A stretch of DNA of 64,000 nt from Blautia sp. An249 (GCF_002159835.1 NZ_NFJL01000005.1:124001-188000), one strand, 5' to 3'; shown: positions 8,186 to 17,110, counted from the first letter of the stretch. Made by a program: numbers and translations. Notes: a model not told the origin generated them from the sequence alone.

Positions 8186-9601
8186 TTATGCATAACTTTC
8201 CGGTATGGTGGACGGAGTAACCGTCTCCCACTGTTCATCTGTCCAGGTACTCCACCAGTCGTACTGGTATCCTTCTGTTACAAGGCGCTCATAGGTGCTC
8301 TGGATTTCCTCCACGGCGTCCTGGGCAGAAATGTTTCCCGTTCCCACTGCCGGAATGGCCTGTGCCACCACATCGTTAATTTCAGACGGCCATACCCAGT
8401 CCAGATAGGTAATAATATGCTGTGCATGATTATCATTTATATCCTGGATAAAATTACTTTCTCCTTCTGTGCTGCCCTGCGCTTCTACTCCCTTAATACT
8501 GGGGATAATCGGGCCGGCTGCCTCAATAATCGGACCGGCATATTCCGGTCTTGTTATCAGTTCCACAAATTTCATAATCAAATCCATGTTTTCCTGATTG
8601 CAGAACGTAGGAATAAATAAACTGGTTCCGCAGCCGCCTCCGTGCTGAGCCTGTACCCCTTCTACCATAGACGGAAACTCAAACACACCGATTTCAAAAC
8701 TGTCGCCGACTACTTCTTCCACATTGGTATATTCCCAGGTTCCTCCGAAGAAAATAGCTGATTTTTCCTGAGAGAAAGCGGCTCTCATACCATCTGAATC
8801 TGTATTAAGACTGTTGCTGTCAATAAGACCCTCATCAAAAAACTGCTTAATCAGTTCGAAGGCTTCCGTCTCTTCTTCTGTGTCAAAGGTTCTCTCTCCT
8901 GACAGAAAGGCCTCTACGTTTTCCACGGACTGATTGCCGGTTGTCTGTGCATATGTTTCCATAAACCACATGGGCCAGTAAGTGGCAAGACTTCCCTGCT
9001 GCAGAATCGGCGTAATATTTTTCTTCTCTTTAATCACTTTACAGACTTCTGCCAGTTCTTCAAAAGAAGCAGGTTCTTCCAGTCCCAGCTCGTCAAACAT
9101 GGTCTTATTATAATAGAAAGAACAGGTTCCGGAACTTCCGATTGGAATGGACCAGACTTTCTCTCCTACAGTTGCACTGTCCAGCATTCCCTCTACAAAC
9201 CGGTCTTCATAGGGTTTTACCAAATCGGTCATATCCATGCAGATCTGCGCCGGAGCCAACGAATTCTGAATCACACGGGCGCCGCAGGAATATAAATCAA
9301 TGGTCTCTTTTGCCAGTTTTGCTGCCTGTACGCTTTCTGCCACATCATCAAAAGATCCCTGCCAGTTAATTTCCACTTTCACACCTGGATTTTCTTCTTC
9401 AAACTGGGCTGCTGCTGCCTCCCAGGCCTCTTCTTCTCCCGGATACATCCGGGTATGTCCTCCGATATGAAGGACTCTGTCCCCACTGTTTTCTCCCTCA
9501 GACCCAGTCTCTGCTGTTTCTTCTTTGCCGCCGCATCCTGCCAGTGTTCCCACTGCAAACACAACTGCTAACCCTAAGGCTAAAATTTTTCTTATTTTCA
9601 T
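8186..9601 (-). CDS. Sugar ABC transporter solute-binding lipoprotein (family 1)
   Basis: 471 aa. Signal peptide with lipobox TLAGC (Cys 22), then a short acidic linker rich in E, T and G. The body is an SBP_bac_1 fold: GVKVEINWQGSFDD near 75, YYNKTMFDELGL near 165, and a long Trp-rich C-terminus (YDWWSTWTDEQW). It should be anchored to the outer face of the membrane and deliver a sugar to the two permeases downstream. Size is typical of CUT1 binding proteins for oligosaccharides or glycosides; the ligand is unknown. Confidence 0.9.
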   Translation of the reverse strand: MKIRKILALGLAVVFAVGTLAGCGGKEETAETGSEGENSGDRVLHIGGHTRMYPGEEEAWEAAAAQFEEENPGVKVEINWQGSFDDVAESVQAAKLAKETIDLYSCGARVIQNSLAPAQICMDMTDLVKPYEDRFVEGMLDSATVGEKVWSIPIGSSGTCSFYYNKTMFDELGLEEPASFEELAEVCKVIKEKKNITPILQQGSLATYWPMWFMETYAQTTGNQSVENVEAFLSGERTFDTEEETEAFELIKQFFDEGLIDSNSLNTDSDGMRAAFSQEKSAIFFGGTWEYTNVEEVVGDSFEIGVFEFPSMVEGVQAQHGGGCGTSLFIPTFCNQENMDLIMKFVELITRPEYAGPIIEAAGPIIPSIKGVEAQGSTEGESNFIQDINDNHAQHIITYLDWVWPSEINDVVAQAIPAVGTGNISAQDAVEEIQSTYERLVTEGYQYDWWSTWTDEQWETVTPSTIPESYA

Positions 9602-9620
9602 AAAATACCTCCCTGATACA

Positions 9621-10619
9621 TTAACTGAGAATCAGTACCCCGATAATAAAGCATATAATTCCCGTAAATAATGTAATTTTCGTTTTCCATGTTGTCTTAT
9701 TAAATTCCCCATATAAAATACCGTATACATACTGCCACAGATTAAAGGAAGTTCCCATGGGCCAGGCAATGGCGAAACTTAGTACCGGAGCGGAAACACA
9801 ATATCCCACATTTCCTCCATAATGGCAAAAAGCAGCAAACAGACTCATGAAAATCCCTTTTCTGTTTTTCCAGGAAAAACAGGTACGCCACTGTTTCTTT
9901 CTGGTAAGCCAAATTCCGGAAATTACCCAGGTTCCCAAAAAAGAGCCGATTGACAGAAGTCCCACACACAGCAGCGCCGGAATTCCATCCGGGTTTAAAT
10001 CCGTCTGTACCGTTACCGACTGGGCGATGGAATAGGCCGGATTTAAAAAGAGAGCTCCGAACAAAAGGAAGAGGGTGTTTTTCATCCGGTGTTTCATCTC
10101 CTGTTTATAGGACTCATCCTTTGCATTTTTTCCGTTGTCCATATCCCGCATCTTAGAGGCAAGCTGACAGATAATAGCCGCTGCAATCAAAATTACAGAG
10201 GCGATGGCAATCTTTGCAACGGACTGTCCCTCCCGGATTCCTCCGAAGAGACAGGAGGTAAAGGTTCCTACCAGCACGCTGCAGGTTGCGCTGATAGACG
10301 TGGATAAAATCAGCCCCACATTTTTGATCACGATCATATTAATCTGAACTCCCGCACAGAAAAACATTCCGCAGCACAGGGCAAATATGCAGTCTCCCGG
10401 CTGCCTCTGAATAATTTCCAGAAGAGGCTCTGCGATAAAAAACGGTTTAATAACCAGGATGATTCCCCAGACGATTCCCACAGAAAACGTATACATCCAT
10501 AACATAAAAGCTGCCACCGGCCATCCGTTTAACCGTTTGATACACTGATACCAGCTTCCCCAGATAATAGTGGTAAACAATAGCAGAAGCAGCGCCTGTG
10601 TCGATGATAATACTCCCAT
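9621..10619 (-). CDS. RhaT/GRP-like 10-TM sugar transporter (DMT superfamily)
   Basis: 332 aa with ten predicted helices and the IIWGSWYQCIKR start common to glucose/rhamnose-type carriers of the drug/metabolite superfamily. A basic cytoplasmic loop (SKMRDMDNGKNAKDE) divides two five-helix halves. RhaT catalyses rhamnose:proton symport. Here the gene is embedded between a Gfo/Idh dehydrogenase and the ABC importer genes with 9-19 bp spacing. So it probably moves the same or a related sugar, either as a second uptake route or as an exporter of a product. Substrate unknown. Confidence 0.75.
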   Translation of the reverse strand: MGVLSSTQALLLLLFTTIIWGSWYQCIKRLNGWPVAAFMLWMYTFSVGIVWGIILVIKPFFIAEPLLEIIQRQPGDCIFALCCGMFFCAGVQINMIVIKNVGLILSTSISATCSVLVGTFTSCLFGGIREGQSVAKIAIASVILIAAAIICQLASKMRDMDNGKNAKDESYKQEMKHRMKNTLFLLFGALFLNPAYSIAQSVTVQTDLNPDGIPALLCVGLLSIGSFLGTWVISGIWLTRKKQWRTCFSWKNRKGIFMSLFAAFCHYGGNVGYCVSAPVLSFAIAWPMGTSFNLWQYVYGILYGEFNKTTWKTKITLFTGIICFIIGVLILS

Positions 10620-10628
10620 TCCTTCTCC

Positions 10629-11699
10629 TTAGATTTCCACTTTCAGCATCATGTCATAAGCAAGCTGAATATCTTTTCTGGCATCTTCCCCGCTGGTCAG
10701 GGGCTCTTTTTTATTTACGATGCAGTCATAAAAATGTTTCCACTCATTTCTGTAGGATTCCTCATAGTTATTCACTACTGTCTTATCTGCATTTACCATG
10801 GTATTTCCTTCATTTTCATTAATCTTTACTACCGTGGGATGGTTCTTTAAATAAGGCCATGGAAAATGCAGAGAAACATTTTTCTGCGGAGCATATACCC
10901 ACAGTTTTTCATCCCAGGAACGTCTGTCCATTACCAGTCCTGATTCAAATACGCACCGAAAAGTCCCGTAATCCAATACAGAAGTAATAAAGGTATCCTG
11001 ATAAACATCGGCAAATAAAACCTTAGGTTCTCCGAATGCATGGCGCATGAGAATCGTATCATGGGTAGATAATCCCAGCATCAGGCTGTATGCCTCTCCC
11101 AGATGTTCCCGTTCCTTCCCCATTTGTTTTGCAATGGCCTGCTGAATCTCTTTTTGTCCCTTTTCAATGACTTCCTGTGGAATATCGTTCCCCCGGTGAA
11201 TGTTAAAAATAGAATTGGTAAAATCAAAAGAACCTCCAAAGTCATGGACGCGTACCAGGCTGATTCCTTTCAGATTCTGTACTGTCTCCCTGAAGTACTC
11301 ATAACCCGGATCGTAACGTTTCATGTAACCTACCATCAGAATCACCTGATTCTTCTTCGCCTCACGGATCATTTCATCTGCCTGTTCCAGATTGTAGGCC
11401 AGAGGTTTTTCAATCAGCATGTGTTTCCCGGCTCTGGCCGCCTTTACTCCCGGTTCATAGTGGTCCTTGGTACAGATAACCACTGCTTCCAGCTGTTCAT
11501 CCTTCAGCATCTCATCCATGTCCGTATAACGGCGTCCGGGACAAATCCCGTAGATTTCTCCCAGCGTTTCCACCACTTCCCTGGACAAATCACAAAGGGC
11601 ATACAGCTCAAAATCCAGCGATTCCTGCAGATACGGAAGATGTTCTATCTGGGCAATCTGTCCGCATCCAATTACTCCAACACGAATCTTTCTCCCCAT
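10629..11699 (-). CDS. Gfo/Idh/MocA family NAD(P)-dependent sugar dehydrogenase
   Basis: 356 aa. N-terminal Rossmann fold VGVIGCGQIAQIEHLPYL; the family motif EKPLAYNLEQAD near 97 carries the catalytic-type Lys. The C-terminal alpha/beta domain has the substrate-side helix LGLSTHDTILMRHAFG near 210. Members oxidise sugars, inositols or sugar lactols at a ring carbon. The start has GGAGGTGTC upstream; 12 bp separates it from the alcohol dehydrogenase gene. With the two TIM-barrel proteins it probably oxidises and then rearranges the imported sugar. Confidence 0.87.
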   Translation of the reverse strand: MGRKIRVGVIGCGQIAQIEHLPYLQESLDFELYALCDLSREVVETLGEIYGICPGRRYTDMDEMLKDEQLEAVVICTKDHYEPGVKAARAGKHMLIEKPLAYNLEQADEMIREAKKNQVILMVGYMKRYDPGYEYFRETVQNLKGISLVRVHDFGGSFDFTNSIFNIHRGNDIPQEVIEKGQKEIQQAIAKQMGKEREHLGEAYSLMLGLSTHDTILMRHAFGEPKVLFADVYQDTFITSVLDYGTFRCVFESGLVMDRRSWDEKLWVYAPQKNVSLHFPWPYLKNHPTVVKINENEGNTMVNADKTVVNNYEESYRNEWKHFYDCIVNKKEPLTSGEDARKDIQLAYDMMLKVEI

Positions 11700-11711
11700 A
11701 ATGACACCTCC

Positions 11712-12728
11712 TTACGGCTTTATAATGACTTTCACTGCCTGTCCCTTTCTTAATTTTTCCATACCTTCTTTTATCTCCTCCAGAGGATACGTATCCGTAA
11801 TCAGCGACTTCATATCAATCACTTCTTCCTCCAGAATCTTCACTGCCTGCGGGAAGGTGGCATTTGCCAGCCAGGTTCCCAGTACCCTTACTTCTTTGGT
11901 TGTAATTTCACATTGTGCGATTTCTTTTCTGGCCTGTTTGTTTACCCCAAAAAGAACAATGGTTCCGTCTTTTCTCACCAGCTCCATGCTGGCTGCAATC
12001 TGTGAACCGGTTACATCAAAAACATAATCTGCACCTATCTCTGTTTCTTTATAAATTTTCTCTGCCGCGTTTTCTTCTATGGGATTTATTACCTGTCCTA
12101 AATTTAAACCTTTCGTGAATTCCATTCGATAAGGCGCTGTCTCCAGGATAAATAATCTGCTAATTCCTGATTTTTTCAGCAGCATCGCAATAATCAGTCC
12201 GATGGGACCCGCTCCGATTACTACTGCGGAATCGGAAGGTTTTATATCCACTTTGTTCAGTCCGTTTACTGCACAGGCAAGAGGCTCCGCACAGGCAGCC
12301 ACTGACGCATCCACCTCATTGGAAATCTTATAAGCCACCTTATCGCTGACCACGCAATACCTGGCAAAAGCCCCATCATAATCAATTCCCAGAGCTTCAA
12401 TGTTTTCACACTGGTTGGGAAGATTTTTCCGGCAATAGACGCATTTCCCACAGTAATTATTGGGATTTACCACAACCCGATCCCCAATCTCAAGCTGATC
12501 CACCCTTTCTCCTTTTTCTCTGATAATTCCACAGAATTCATGGCCTAAAACGGTTCCTTCTGTGGCAATGTATCCCGGAGGATCTGCCGTAATATGTACA
12601 TCCGTTCCGCAGATACTGCAGGCCTCCACCTCGATCAGCACCTGATCCGGCTTTTTTATCTCCGGCTTTGGAACCTCTTTTACTCCCCATACTCCGACGT
12701 TTTCAAATACTGCTGCTTTCAAACCCAT
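11712..12728 (-). CDS. Zinc-dependent alcohol/polyol dehydrogenase (sorbitol/threonine DH type)
   Basis: 338 aa medium-chain dehydrogenase. Catalytic zinc residues are in SICGTDVH (Cys 39) and GHEFCG (His/Glu near 65). The structural zinc has four Cys in CGKCVYCRKNLPNQC near 93-107. The NAD-binding loop is VVIGAGPIGLI near 168. It oxidises a secondary hydroxyl of a sugar or polyol. The start has AAGAGGAGGT directly upstream. It is second in the operon after rbsD. Confidence 0.88.
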   Translation of the reverse strand: MGLKAAVFENVGVWGVKEVPKPEIKKPDQVLIEVEACSICGTDVHITADPPGYIATEGTVLGHEFCGIIREKGERVDQLEIGDRVVVNPNNYCGKCVYCRKNLPNQCENIEALGIDYDGAFARYCVVSDKVAYKISNEVDASVAACAEPLACAVNGLNKVDIKPSDSAVVIGAGPIGLIIAMLLKKSGISRLFILETAPYRMEFTKGLNLGQVINPIEENAAEKIYKETEIGADYVFDVTGSQIAASMELVRKDGTIVLFGVNKQARKEIAQCEITTKEVRVLGTWLANATFPQAVKILEEEVIDMKSLITDTYPLEEIKEGMEKLRKGQAVKVIIKP

Positions 12729-12750
12729 ACCTCCTCTTCTTGTTTTTTAA

Positions 12751-13146
12751 TTAAAAGTTCACACCGCCCACCAGAATCAGGTTGGCATAAGAAGAACATT
12801 CCCCTGTTCTGACAATGGTGTAGGAACTTTTCGTGAGCTCTTTAAATTTCTCATGTTCCACCGTCCGGTAGGAAATTCCCTTTAGCACCTCCTGTATTTC
12901 CCCCAGAAATTTAGAATTTACCATTTCCAGTTCCGATGCCACAATAAATGATTCGATTACCATTTCTTCTGAAACCGCTTTCAAGGTTTCCATCAAAGAA
13001 GGTTTCCCTTTAACTAATGACAAGTCTATCATTTTCACCCCCGTGGGAATCGGAAGACCGGCATCGCAAAGGACCAAATACTGGGTATGTCCCACGCCGG
13101 CGACTGCCTTGCTTAATTCCCCATTTAAAATATAATTTCGTTTCAT
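12751..13146 (-). CDS. rbsD: RbsD-type sugar mutarotase (D-ribose pyranase family)
   Basis: 131 aa from ATG 13146. RbsD signature GHTQYLVLCDAGLPIP near 19-34 holds the catalytic His, and the C-terminal GECSSYANLILVGGVNF matches the family end. RbsD/FucU proteins interconvert pyranose and furanose forms. The ribosome site (AGGA) is very close to this ATG; a 14-residue extension to 13188 has no better site. It is the first gene of the nine-gene operon and suggests that the substrate is a free aldose or ketose. A ribokinase-family gene sits nearby under a similar operator. Confidence 0.85.
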   Translation of the reverse strand: MKRNYILNGELSKAVAGVGHTQYLVLCDAGLPIPTGVKMIDLSLVKGKPSLMETLKAVSEEMVIESFIVASELEMVNSKFLGEIQEVLKGISYRTVEHEKFKELTKSSYTIVRTGECSSYANLILVGGVNF

Positions 13147-13203
13147 TTCCTGTACCCAACCTTTCAAATGCAAAATTATTTCTGTCAATCTTCAGAGTAA
13201 ATG

Positions 13204-13261
13204 GAAACCGGTTTCTTACTCTTGTTATTTAATTATTACCAGATTTATATTTTTGTGTCAA
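13204..13261 (-). promoter_or_regulatory. rbsD operon promoter with LacI-type operator
   Basis: Minus strand: TTGACA (complement of 13256-13261), 17-bp spacer, TAATAA (complement of 13233-13238). Downstream lies the perfect 12-bp palindrome GAAACCGGTTTC at 13204-13215. It differs by one central base from the operator in front of the lacI gene (GAAACCCGTTTC within 15963-15976), so the LacI protein encoded at 14935-15927 is the natural repressor. The position after the -10 box fits roadblock repression. Confidence 0.75.
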
Positions 13262-13405
13262 TCTTTTTTCTGAATCTTTTCTCTTTTTAGTAATTATCAC
13301 CTAAATTTGCATATAAAATATGTATATTAAATATATACTCATTTTTTACTGATTTATTTTACCCCCCCCCCTAATTTTCTGATAATTTAGCTTAGAAAGA
13401 ACACA

Positions 13406-13434
13406 TTGAGTCATACAAAAGAATCCTGTATAAT
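13406..13434 (+). promoter_or_regulatory. Promoter of the HD-domain gene
   Basis: TTGAGT at 13406-13411, 17-bp spacer, consensus TATAAT at 13429-13434, followed 45 bp later by the start codon with AGGAGG site. The ten-C run lies 35 bp upstream of the -35 box. Confidence 0.7.
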
Positions 13435-13478
13435 AAAATCATTCAAGAAATCAATTTTTATTATAGGAGGATCGGAAC

Positions 13479-14015
13479 ATGCATGATTTCATGTGTACAT
13501 TCAGTGGTTTACGGGTAAATCCCCTGAATTTAAGAAATGAGGATATTGCGATTGAAGACATTGCCCACGCCCTCAGCCTTTTATGCCGCGGCAGTGGTCA
13601 TCTGAAGTATTTTTATTCTGTGGGACAGCATTGCGTAAACTGCGCCAAAGAAGCACAGGCCAGAAACTGGTCCGATACACAGGCTCTTACCTGTCTGCTT
13701 CACGATGCAAGTGAAGCCTATATTTCAGATATTATTCGTCCTGTAAAAAAACACCTGGCTAATTACATGCAAATAGAAGATCAGATTCTGGCCGCCATTT
13801 TCCGTAAATTTGGTCTTGGCAGCCTGACAGATGAAGATTATAGAAAAATGAAAACCATAGATAATGAAATGTTGGAAAATGAGCTGTCTATCCTGATGAA
13901 TGGATACACAGCTCCCTCTCTCCCTCACTTATATTCTCAGCCGGATTTCCTTCTGAAAGAAAGCGCTGCAGTAGAACAGGAATTTCTTTCCCTGTTTAAA
14001 CAGCTTCAAAAATAA
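13479..14015 (+). CDS. HD-domain metal-dependent phosphohydrolase (YfbR-like)
   Basis: 178 aa. HD signature: His in SVGQHCVNCA near 48, then LLHDASEAYISDI near 72 with the His-Asp pair, and a distal Asp in TIDNEMLENE near 127. This layout resembles YfbR-type 5'-nucleotidases and phage-associated HD proteins; members hydrolyse nucleotide phosphates using a divalent metal. GGAGG lies 9 nt before the ATG. It is single-gene, convergent with rbsK. Substrate not predictable; nucleotide is the best guess. Confidence 0.8.
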   Translation: MHDFMCTFSGLRVNPLNLRNEDIAIEDIAHALSLLCRGSGHLKYFYSVGQHCVNCAKEAQARNWSDTQALTCLLHDASEAYISDIIRPVKKHLANYMQIEDQILAAIFRKFGLGSLTDEDYRKMKTIDNEMLENELSILMNGYTAPSLPHLYSQPDFLLKESAAVEQEFLSLFKQLQK

Positions 14016-14033
14016 AACTCTTCTGATTTAATT

Positions 14034-14918
14034 TTATTTTTCAAGTTCTTTTATTACTGCTTCGTATTCGGGCATCCCTCCCTGGGCTCCGAACTTCTCC
14101 GTGGAAAGACTGGCCGCCACATTGGCAAACCGCAGGGCTTCTTCCACGGGAACTTTATTGGCAATCTGCATGGTAAAGGCTCCGTTTAAAGTATCTCCTG
14201 CTCCGGTGGTATCCACTACTTCCGCCTTTCTGGCCGGTACCTGTACAATCTGACCGTTTTCCAGGCAGATACTGGCTCCCCTGGAGCCCTGGGTAATTAA
14301 CAGTTTTCCCGGATACAGACGCAGCATTTCTTCCAGGGGTTTTTCCCCGAATAAAATCGCTGCTTCGTGTTCGTTGGGTGTTAAATAAGACACCTTATCC
14401 AGAGTTTCCTTTGAAACCGGAGCTGCCGGCGCCGGATTTAACACCACCTTTACTCCGTGTGCATGACATAAATCCACCACATAGGAAACCGTTTCCAGGG
14501 GAATCTCATGCTGTAACAGCACAATCTCTGAATCCAGAATCGCCTCTTTTATACTATCGATATAGGCTTTGTCCACACAACCGTTGGCCCCCGCCACTAC
14601 AACAATGGTATTATCGTTTTCTCCCACAGTGATCATGGCGATTCCCGTTGGCGTTCCTTCGATTACTTTAATGTGGGAAGTCTCAATCCCTGCTTCTTTC
14701 ATATTCTGAATCAGCGCTTTTCCGGCGCTGTCATTTCCCACACAGCCGAACATTTCCACATCAGCCCCTAATCTGGCCATGGCTACTGCCTGATTGGCGC
14801 CTTTTCCTCCGGGAATGTAACGTAGATTCTCACCTTTTAAGGTTTCCCCTTTCAGCGGAATTCTCTCTGCGGTTACTGTCATGTCCATGTTAATGCTTCC
14901 CACTACTGAAATTTTCAT
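14034..14918 (-). CDS. rbsK: Ribokinase (PfkB family)
   Basis: 294 aa from ATG 14918 (GGGGAAGGAT upstream); an earlier ATG at 14942 overlaps the lacI stop and adds a non-family leader. Signature 1 is GGKGANQAVAMARLG near 37, and signature 2 is DTTGAGDTLNGAF near 238 with the catalytic Asp. Ribokinase phosphorylates ribose or related sugars at the 5-OH. It sits 16 bp after lacI. The shared operator with the rbsD operon suggests it phosphorylates the sugar processed there. Confidence 0.9.
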   Translation of the reverse strand: MKISVVGSINMDMTVTAERIPLKGETLKGENLRYIPGGKGANQAVAMARLGADVEMFGCVGNDSAGKALIQNMKEAGIETSHIKVIEGTPTGIAMITVGENDNTIVVVAGANGCVDKAYIDSIKEAILDSEIVLLQHEIPLETVSYVVDLCHAHGVKVVLNPAPAAPVSKETLDKVSYLTPNEHEAAILFGEKPLEEMLRLYPGKLLITQGSRGASICLENGQIVQVPARKAEVVDTTGAGDTLNGAFTMQIANKVPVEEALRFANVAASLSTEKFGAQGGMPEYEAVIKELEK

Positions 14919-14934
14919 ATCCTTCCCCTTTCTT

Positions 14935-15927
14935 TTACTCATATGTTCTAAGGACAGTCGTGTCCCTTTCCACCAGTTTTACCTGAAAAATATGTTCTTT
15001 TTTTACTTTTTTTCCTTCCACGTTCTGTATGATAATCCGCGCCGCCGTTTTTCCCATCTCTTTAATCGGCTGTGCAACTGTGGTGAGTTCCGGGGTAAAC
15101 AGCCAGCTCAGATTGATATTGTCAAATCCGATAATCTGGACATCCTGGGGAACCCGATACCCTTTCTTTGTCAGCACTTTATAGAGGGAGATCGCTACCA
15201 TGTCATTTGCCGCCACTACTCCGTCCACATCCGGATACTTTCTCAAAAGCTCCACCGATTTCCGAAAACCATCTTCAAAATTATACTCACATTCCACATA
15301 CTCGGGCTTTAAATTGTACTTTTTACAAATATCCATATACCCCGCAAATCGTTCCCTGGCGCTGGAATATTTCTGAAGCCCTCTCATGTTAACAATCTTT
15401 TTACACCCGCACTTTACCAGATATTCTGCCGCAATTTTCCCTCCTGTGTAGTGATCTGCCTGCAGACAGGCGATGGCGTGATCTTCGCTGCCTTTTCGGT
15501 CGATGGTAACAATGGGAATCTGAAAACCTCCCAGATTTTTCCCCTGTTCATCGCTGTTTGTCATCAGAATAATTCCATCTGCGTTCATTCTCTCCAGCAT
15601 TTGTATGCTTTCCAGCTCTTTCCTGCTGTCTTCCTCCGAATTGCACAGTGTCACACGGTATCCTTTTCTATAAGCTTCTGCCTCCACGGCTTTTGCAATT
15701 TCATTGATAAAGGGATTTTCAATATTCGGAATCACCATTCCGATAATCCGGGATGATTTTTTAAACAGGGAACGGGCTACCTCATTGGGCCGGAATCCTG
15801 TCTCACGGATTACTTTTTCCACTCTTTGTCTTTTCTCCTCATCAACTTTAGCAGTTCCGTTTATTACTCTGGAAACGGTAGCCGGAGAAACTCCCGCCAT
15901 CTGGGCGACTTCCCGGATACTTGTCAT
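14935..15927 (-). CDS. LacI-family transcriptional repressor (RbsR-like)
   Basis: 330 aa from ATG 15927, which has AAGGGGAG 7 nt upstream. HTH: SIREVAQMAGVSPATVSRVINGT at the N-terminus with the hinge helix NEVARSLFKK near 48. The periplasmic-binding-protein-like effector domain follows (IPNIENPFINEIAKAVE, GFDNINLSWLFTPELTTVAQP). It is co-transcribed with rbsK. Operators of the same type precede this gene and the rbsD operon, so it probably autoregulates and represses both until a sugar or sugar phosphate binds. Confidence 0.9.
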   Translation of the reverse strand: MTSIREVAQMAGVSPATVSRVINGTAKVDEEKRQRVEKVIRETGFRPNEVARSLFKKSSRIIGMVIPNIENPFINEIAKAVEAEAYRKGYRVTLCNSEEDSRKELESIQMLERMNADGIILMTNSDEQGKNLGGFQIPIVTIDRKGSEDHAIACLQADHYTGGKIAAEYLVKCGCKKIVNMRGLQKYSSARERFAGYMDICKKYNLKPEYVECEYNFEDGFRKSVELLRKYPDVDGVVAANDMVAISLYKVLTKKGYRVPQDVQIIGFDNINLSWLFTPELTTVAQPIKEMGKTAARIIIQNVEGKKVKKEHIFQVKLVERDTTVLRTYE

Positions 15928-15962
15928 AGAATTCTCCCCTTTCACTGTTTCATTTTTCTTCT

Positions 15963-16016
15963 TGAAACCCGTTTCATTTTTCTTTCATTATAGTGTTTCC
16001 ATCTATTATTTGTCAA
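15963..16016 (-). promoter_or_regulatory. lacI-rbsK promoter and operator
   Basis: Minus strand: TTGACA (complement of 16011-16016), 18 bp, TATAAT (complement of 15987-15992), then the palindrome TGAAACCCGTTTCA at 15963-15976. A further GTTTCA half-site sits at 15947-15952. The arrangement mirrors that of the rbsD operon. Confidence 0.75.
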
Positions 16017-16117
16017 CATTGGATTCCCGGACAAACTGCCAAAAAACACAGGGTGTTTTCAGCATTTCTACCAAGTTAAAAGCCGGAAAATAAATGGTTT
16101 TCTTTCCTGTCTTTCCC

Positions 16118-16146
16118 TTGTCAATTCTCTCCCAAAAGGTTATAAT
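16118..16146 (+). promoter_or_regulatory. degV promoter
   Basis: TTGTCA at 16118-16123, 17-bp spacer, TATAAT at 16141-16146. The degV start codon lies 55 bp downstream with a GGAG site. Confidence 0.7.
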
Positions 16147-16201
16147 ACTCTTCAACGATGTTCAATATTTTACTCAAAATTTACAAAGGAGTTTAATCTA
16201 T

Positions 16202-17101
16202 ATGAAATTTCAAATCGTCAGTGACAGTTCCTGCGATCTATCAGAAGAGTTTGCAGAAAAATCTCAGATTACTCTTGTCTCTTTCTATGTGTCATTTGAC
16301 GGTAATACCTATGAAAAGGAAGGGAAAGAACTTCAGATACCTCAGTTCTATCAGAAAATGGCCGAAAATCCCAATCTCTTTCCCAAAACCTCTATGCCGT
16401 CAGTCCAGGATTATATGGATGCGTTTCTTCCTCTCGTACAGAAACAGATTCCCGTTTTGTGCATCTGTCTGAACGCCAAATTCAGCGGTTCTATGCAGTC
16501 CGCTTTAAATGCCAGAGAGGAAATACTGGAAGAATATCCACAGGCGCAGATCCACGTTATGAATTCCCGCCTGGTTACCGTTTTGCAGGGACAGTTTGTG
16601 GAAGAGGCCATTTTACTGCGAGACAAGGGATATTCATTAAAAGAAGCCGTTTCTCTTTTAGAGGACATCCGTGATACCGGCTATATTTTCTTTACCACAA
16701 AGGATCTTTCCTACCTGGAACATGGAGGCAGAATCGGGAAAGCAGCCGCCTTAGCAGGAACGATACTTAACGTAAAGCCCATTTTAGCTTATTATCAGCA
16801 GGAACTGCTCCCTCTGGGCTTTAGCCGCGGAAGGAAAAAATCTCTGAAGAAGCTCTTTGATTTGTTTGTCAACTATCTGAAAGAGAATGCCATTACACCG
16901 AAAGAATACCGGATTGTAACTGGTTATGGCTACGATTTGTCTGAATATCATTCCTTCTCTGCACAACTGTGGGAACTTCTGAAGAAAGAGGGATTTTCCA
17001 TAGAGAAACAAGAAGATCATTTTATCGGCGCTACCATAGGGGTACATACCGGTCCCTATCCCATTGGTATTGGAGTCTTAAAGAGATGCCTGCCCGAATA
17101 A
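16202..17101 (+). CDS. DegV family fatty-acid-binding protein
   Basis: 299 aa from ATG 16202 (AAAGGAG 10 nt upstream); a longer reading from 16094 would run across the promoter. DegV marks: VSDSSCDLSEEF at the N-terminus, FPKTSMPSVQDY near 62, CLNAKFSGSMQSALNA near 90, and YLEHGGRIGKAAALAG near 166. DegV-type (FakB-like) proteins bind a fatty acid and, with FakA, present it for phosphorylation; the role of isolated paralogues is less clear. Transcribed alone, with a hairpin after the stop. Confidence 0.9.
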   Translation: MKFQIVSDSSCDLSEEFAEKSQITLVSFYVSFDGNTYEKEGKELQIPQFYQKMAENPNLFPKTSMPSVQDYMDAFLPLVQKQIPVLCICLNAKFSGSMQSALNAREEILEEYPQAQIHVMNSRLVTVLQGQFVEEAILLRDKGYSLKEAVSLLEDIRDTGYIFFTTKDLSYLEHGGRIGKAAALAGTILNVKPILAYYQQELLPLGFSRGRKKSLKKLFDLFVNYLKENAITPKEYRIVTGYGYDLSEYHSFSAQLWELLKKEGFSIEKQEDHFIGATIGVHTGPYPIGIGVLKRCLPE

Positions 17102-17110
17102 TAAAAACAA

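Larger units (their letters stand above)
13147..13478. other. Divergent intergenic region between rbsD and the HD-domain gene
   Basis: 332 bp, AT-rich, no gene seen. It holds the rbsD operon promoter and LacI-type operator, the promoter of the HD-domain gene, and a run of ten C residues at 13362-13371 embedded in T/A-rich sequence. No riboswitch-like structure was recognised. Confidence 0.8.

Noticed and set aside
11103-11753. 216-aa open frame on the plus strand
   Set aside because: Lies antisense to the Gfo/Idh gene, has no ribosome site and no recognisable domain; the minus-strand protein is clearly real.
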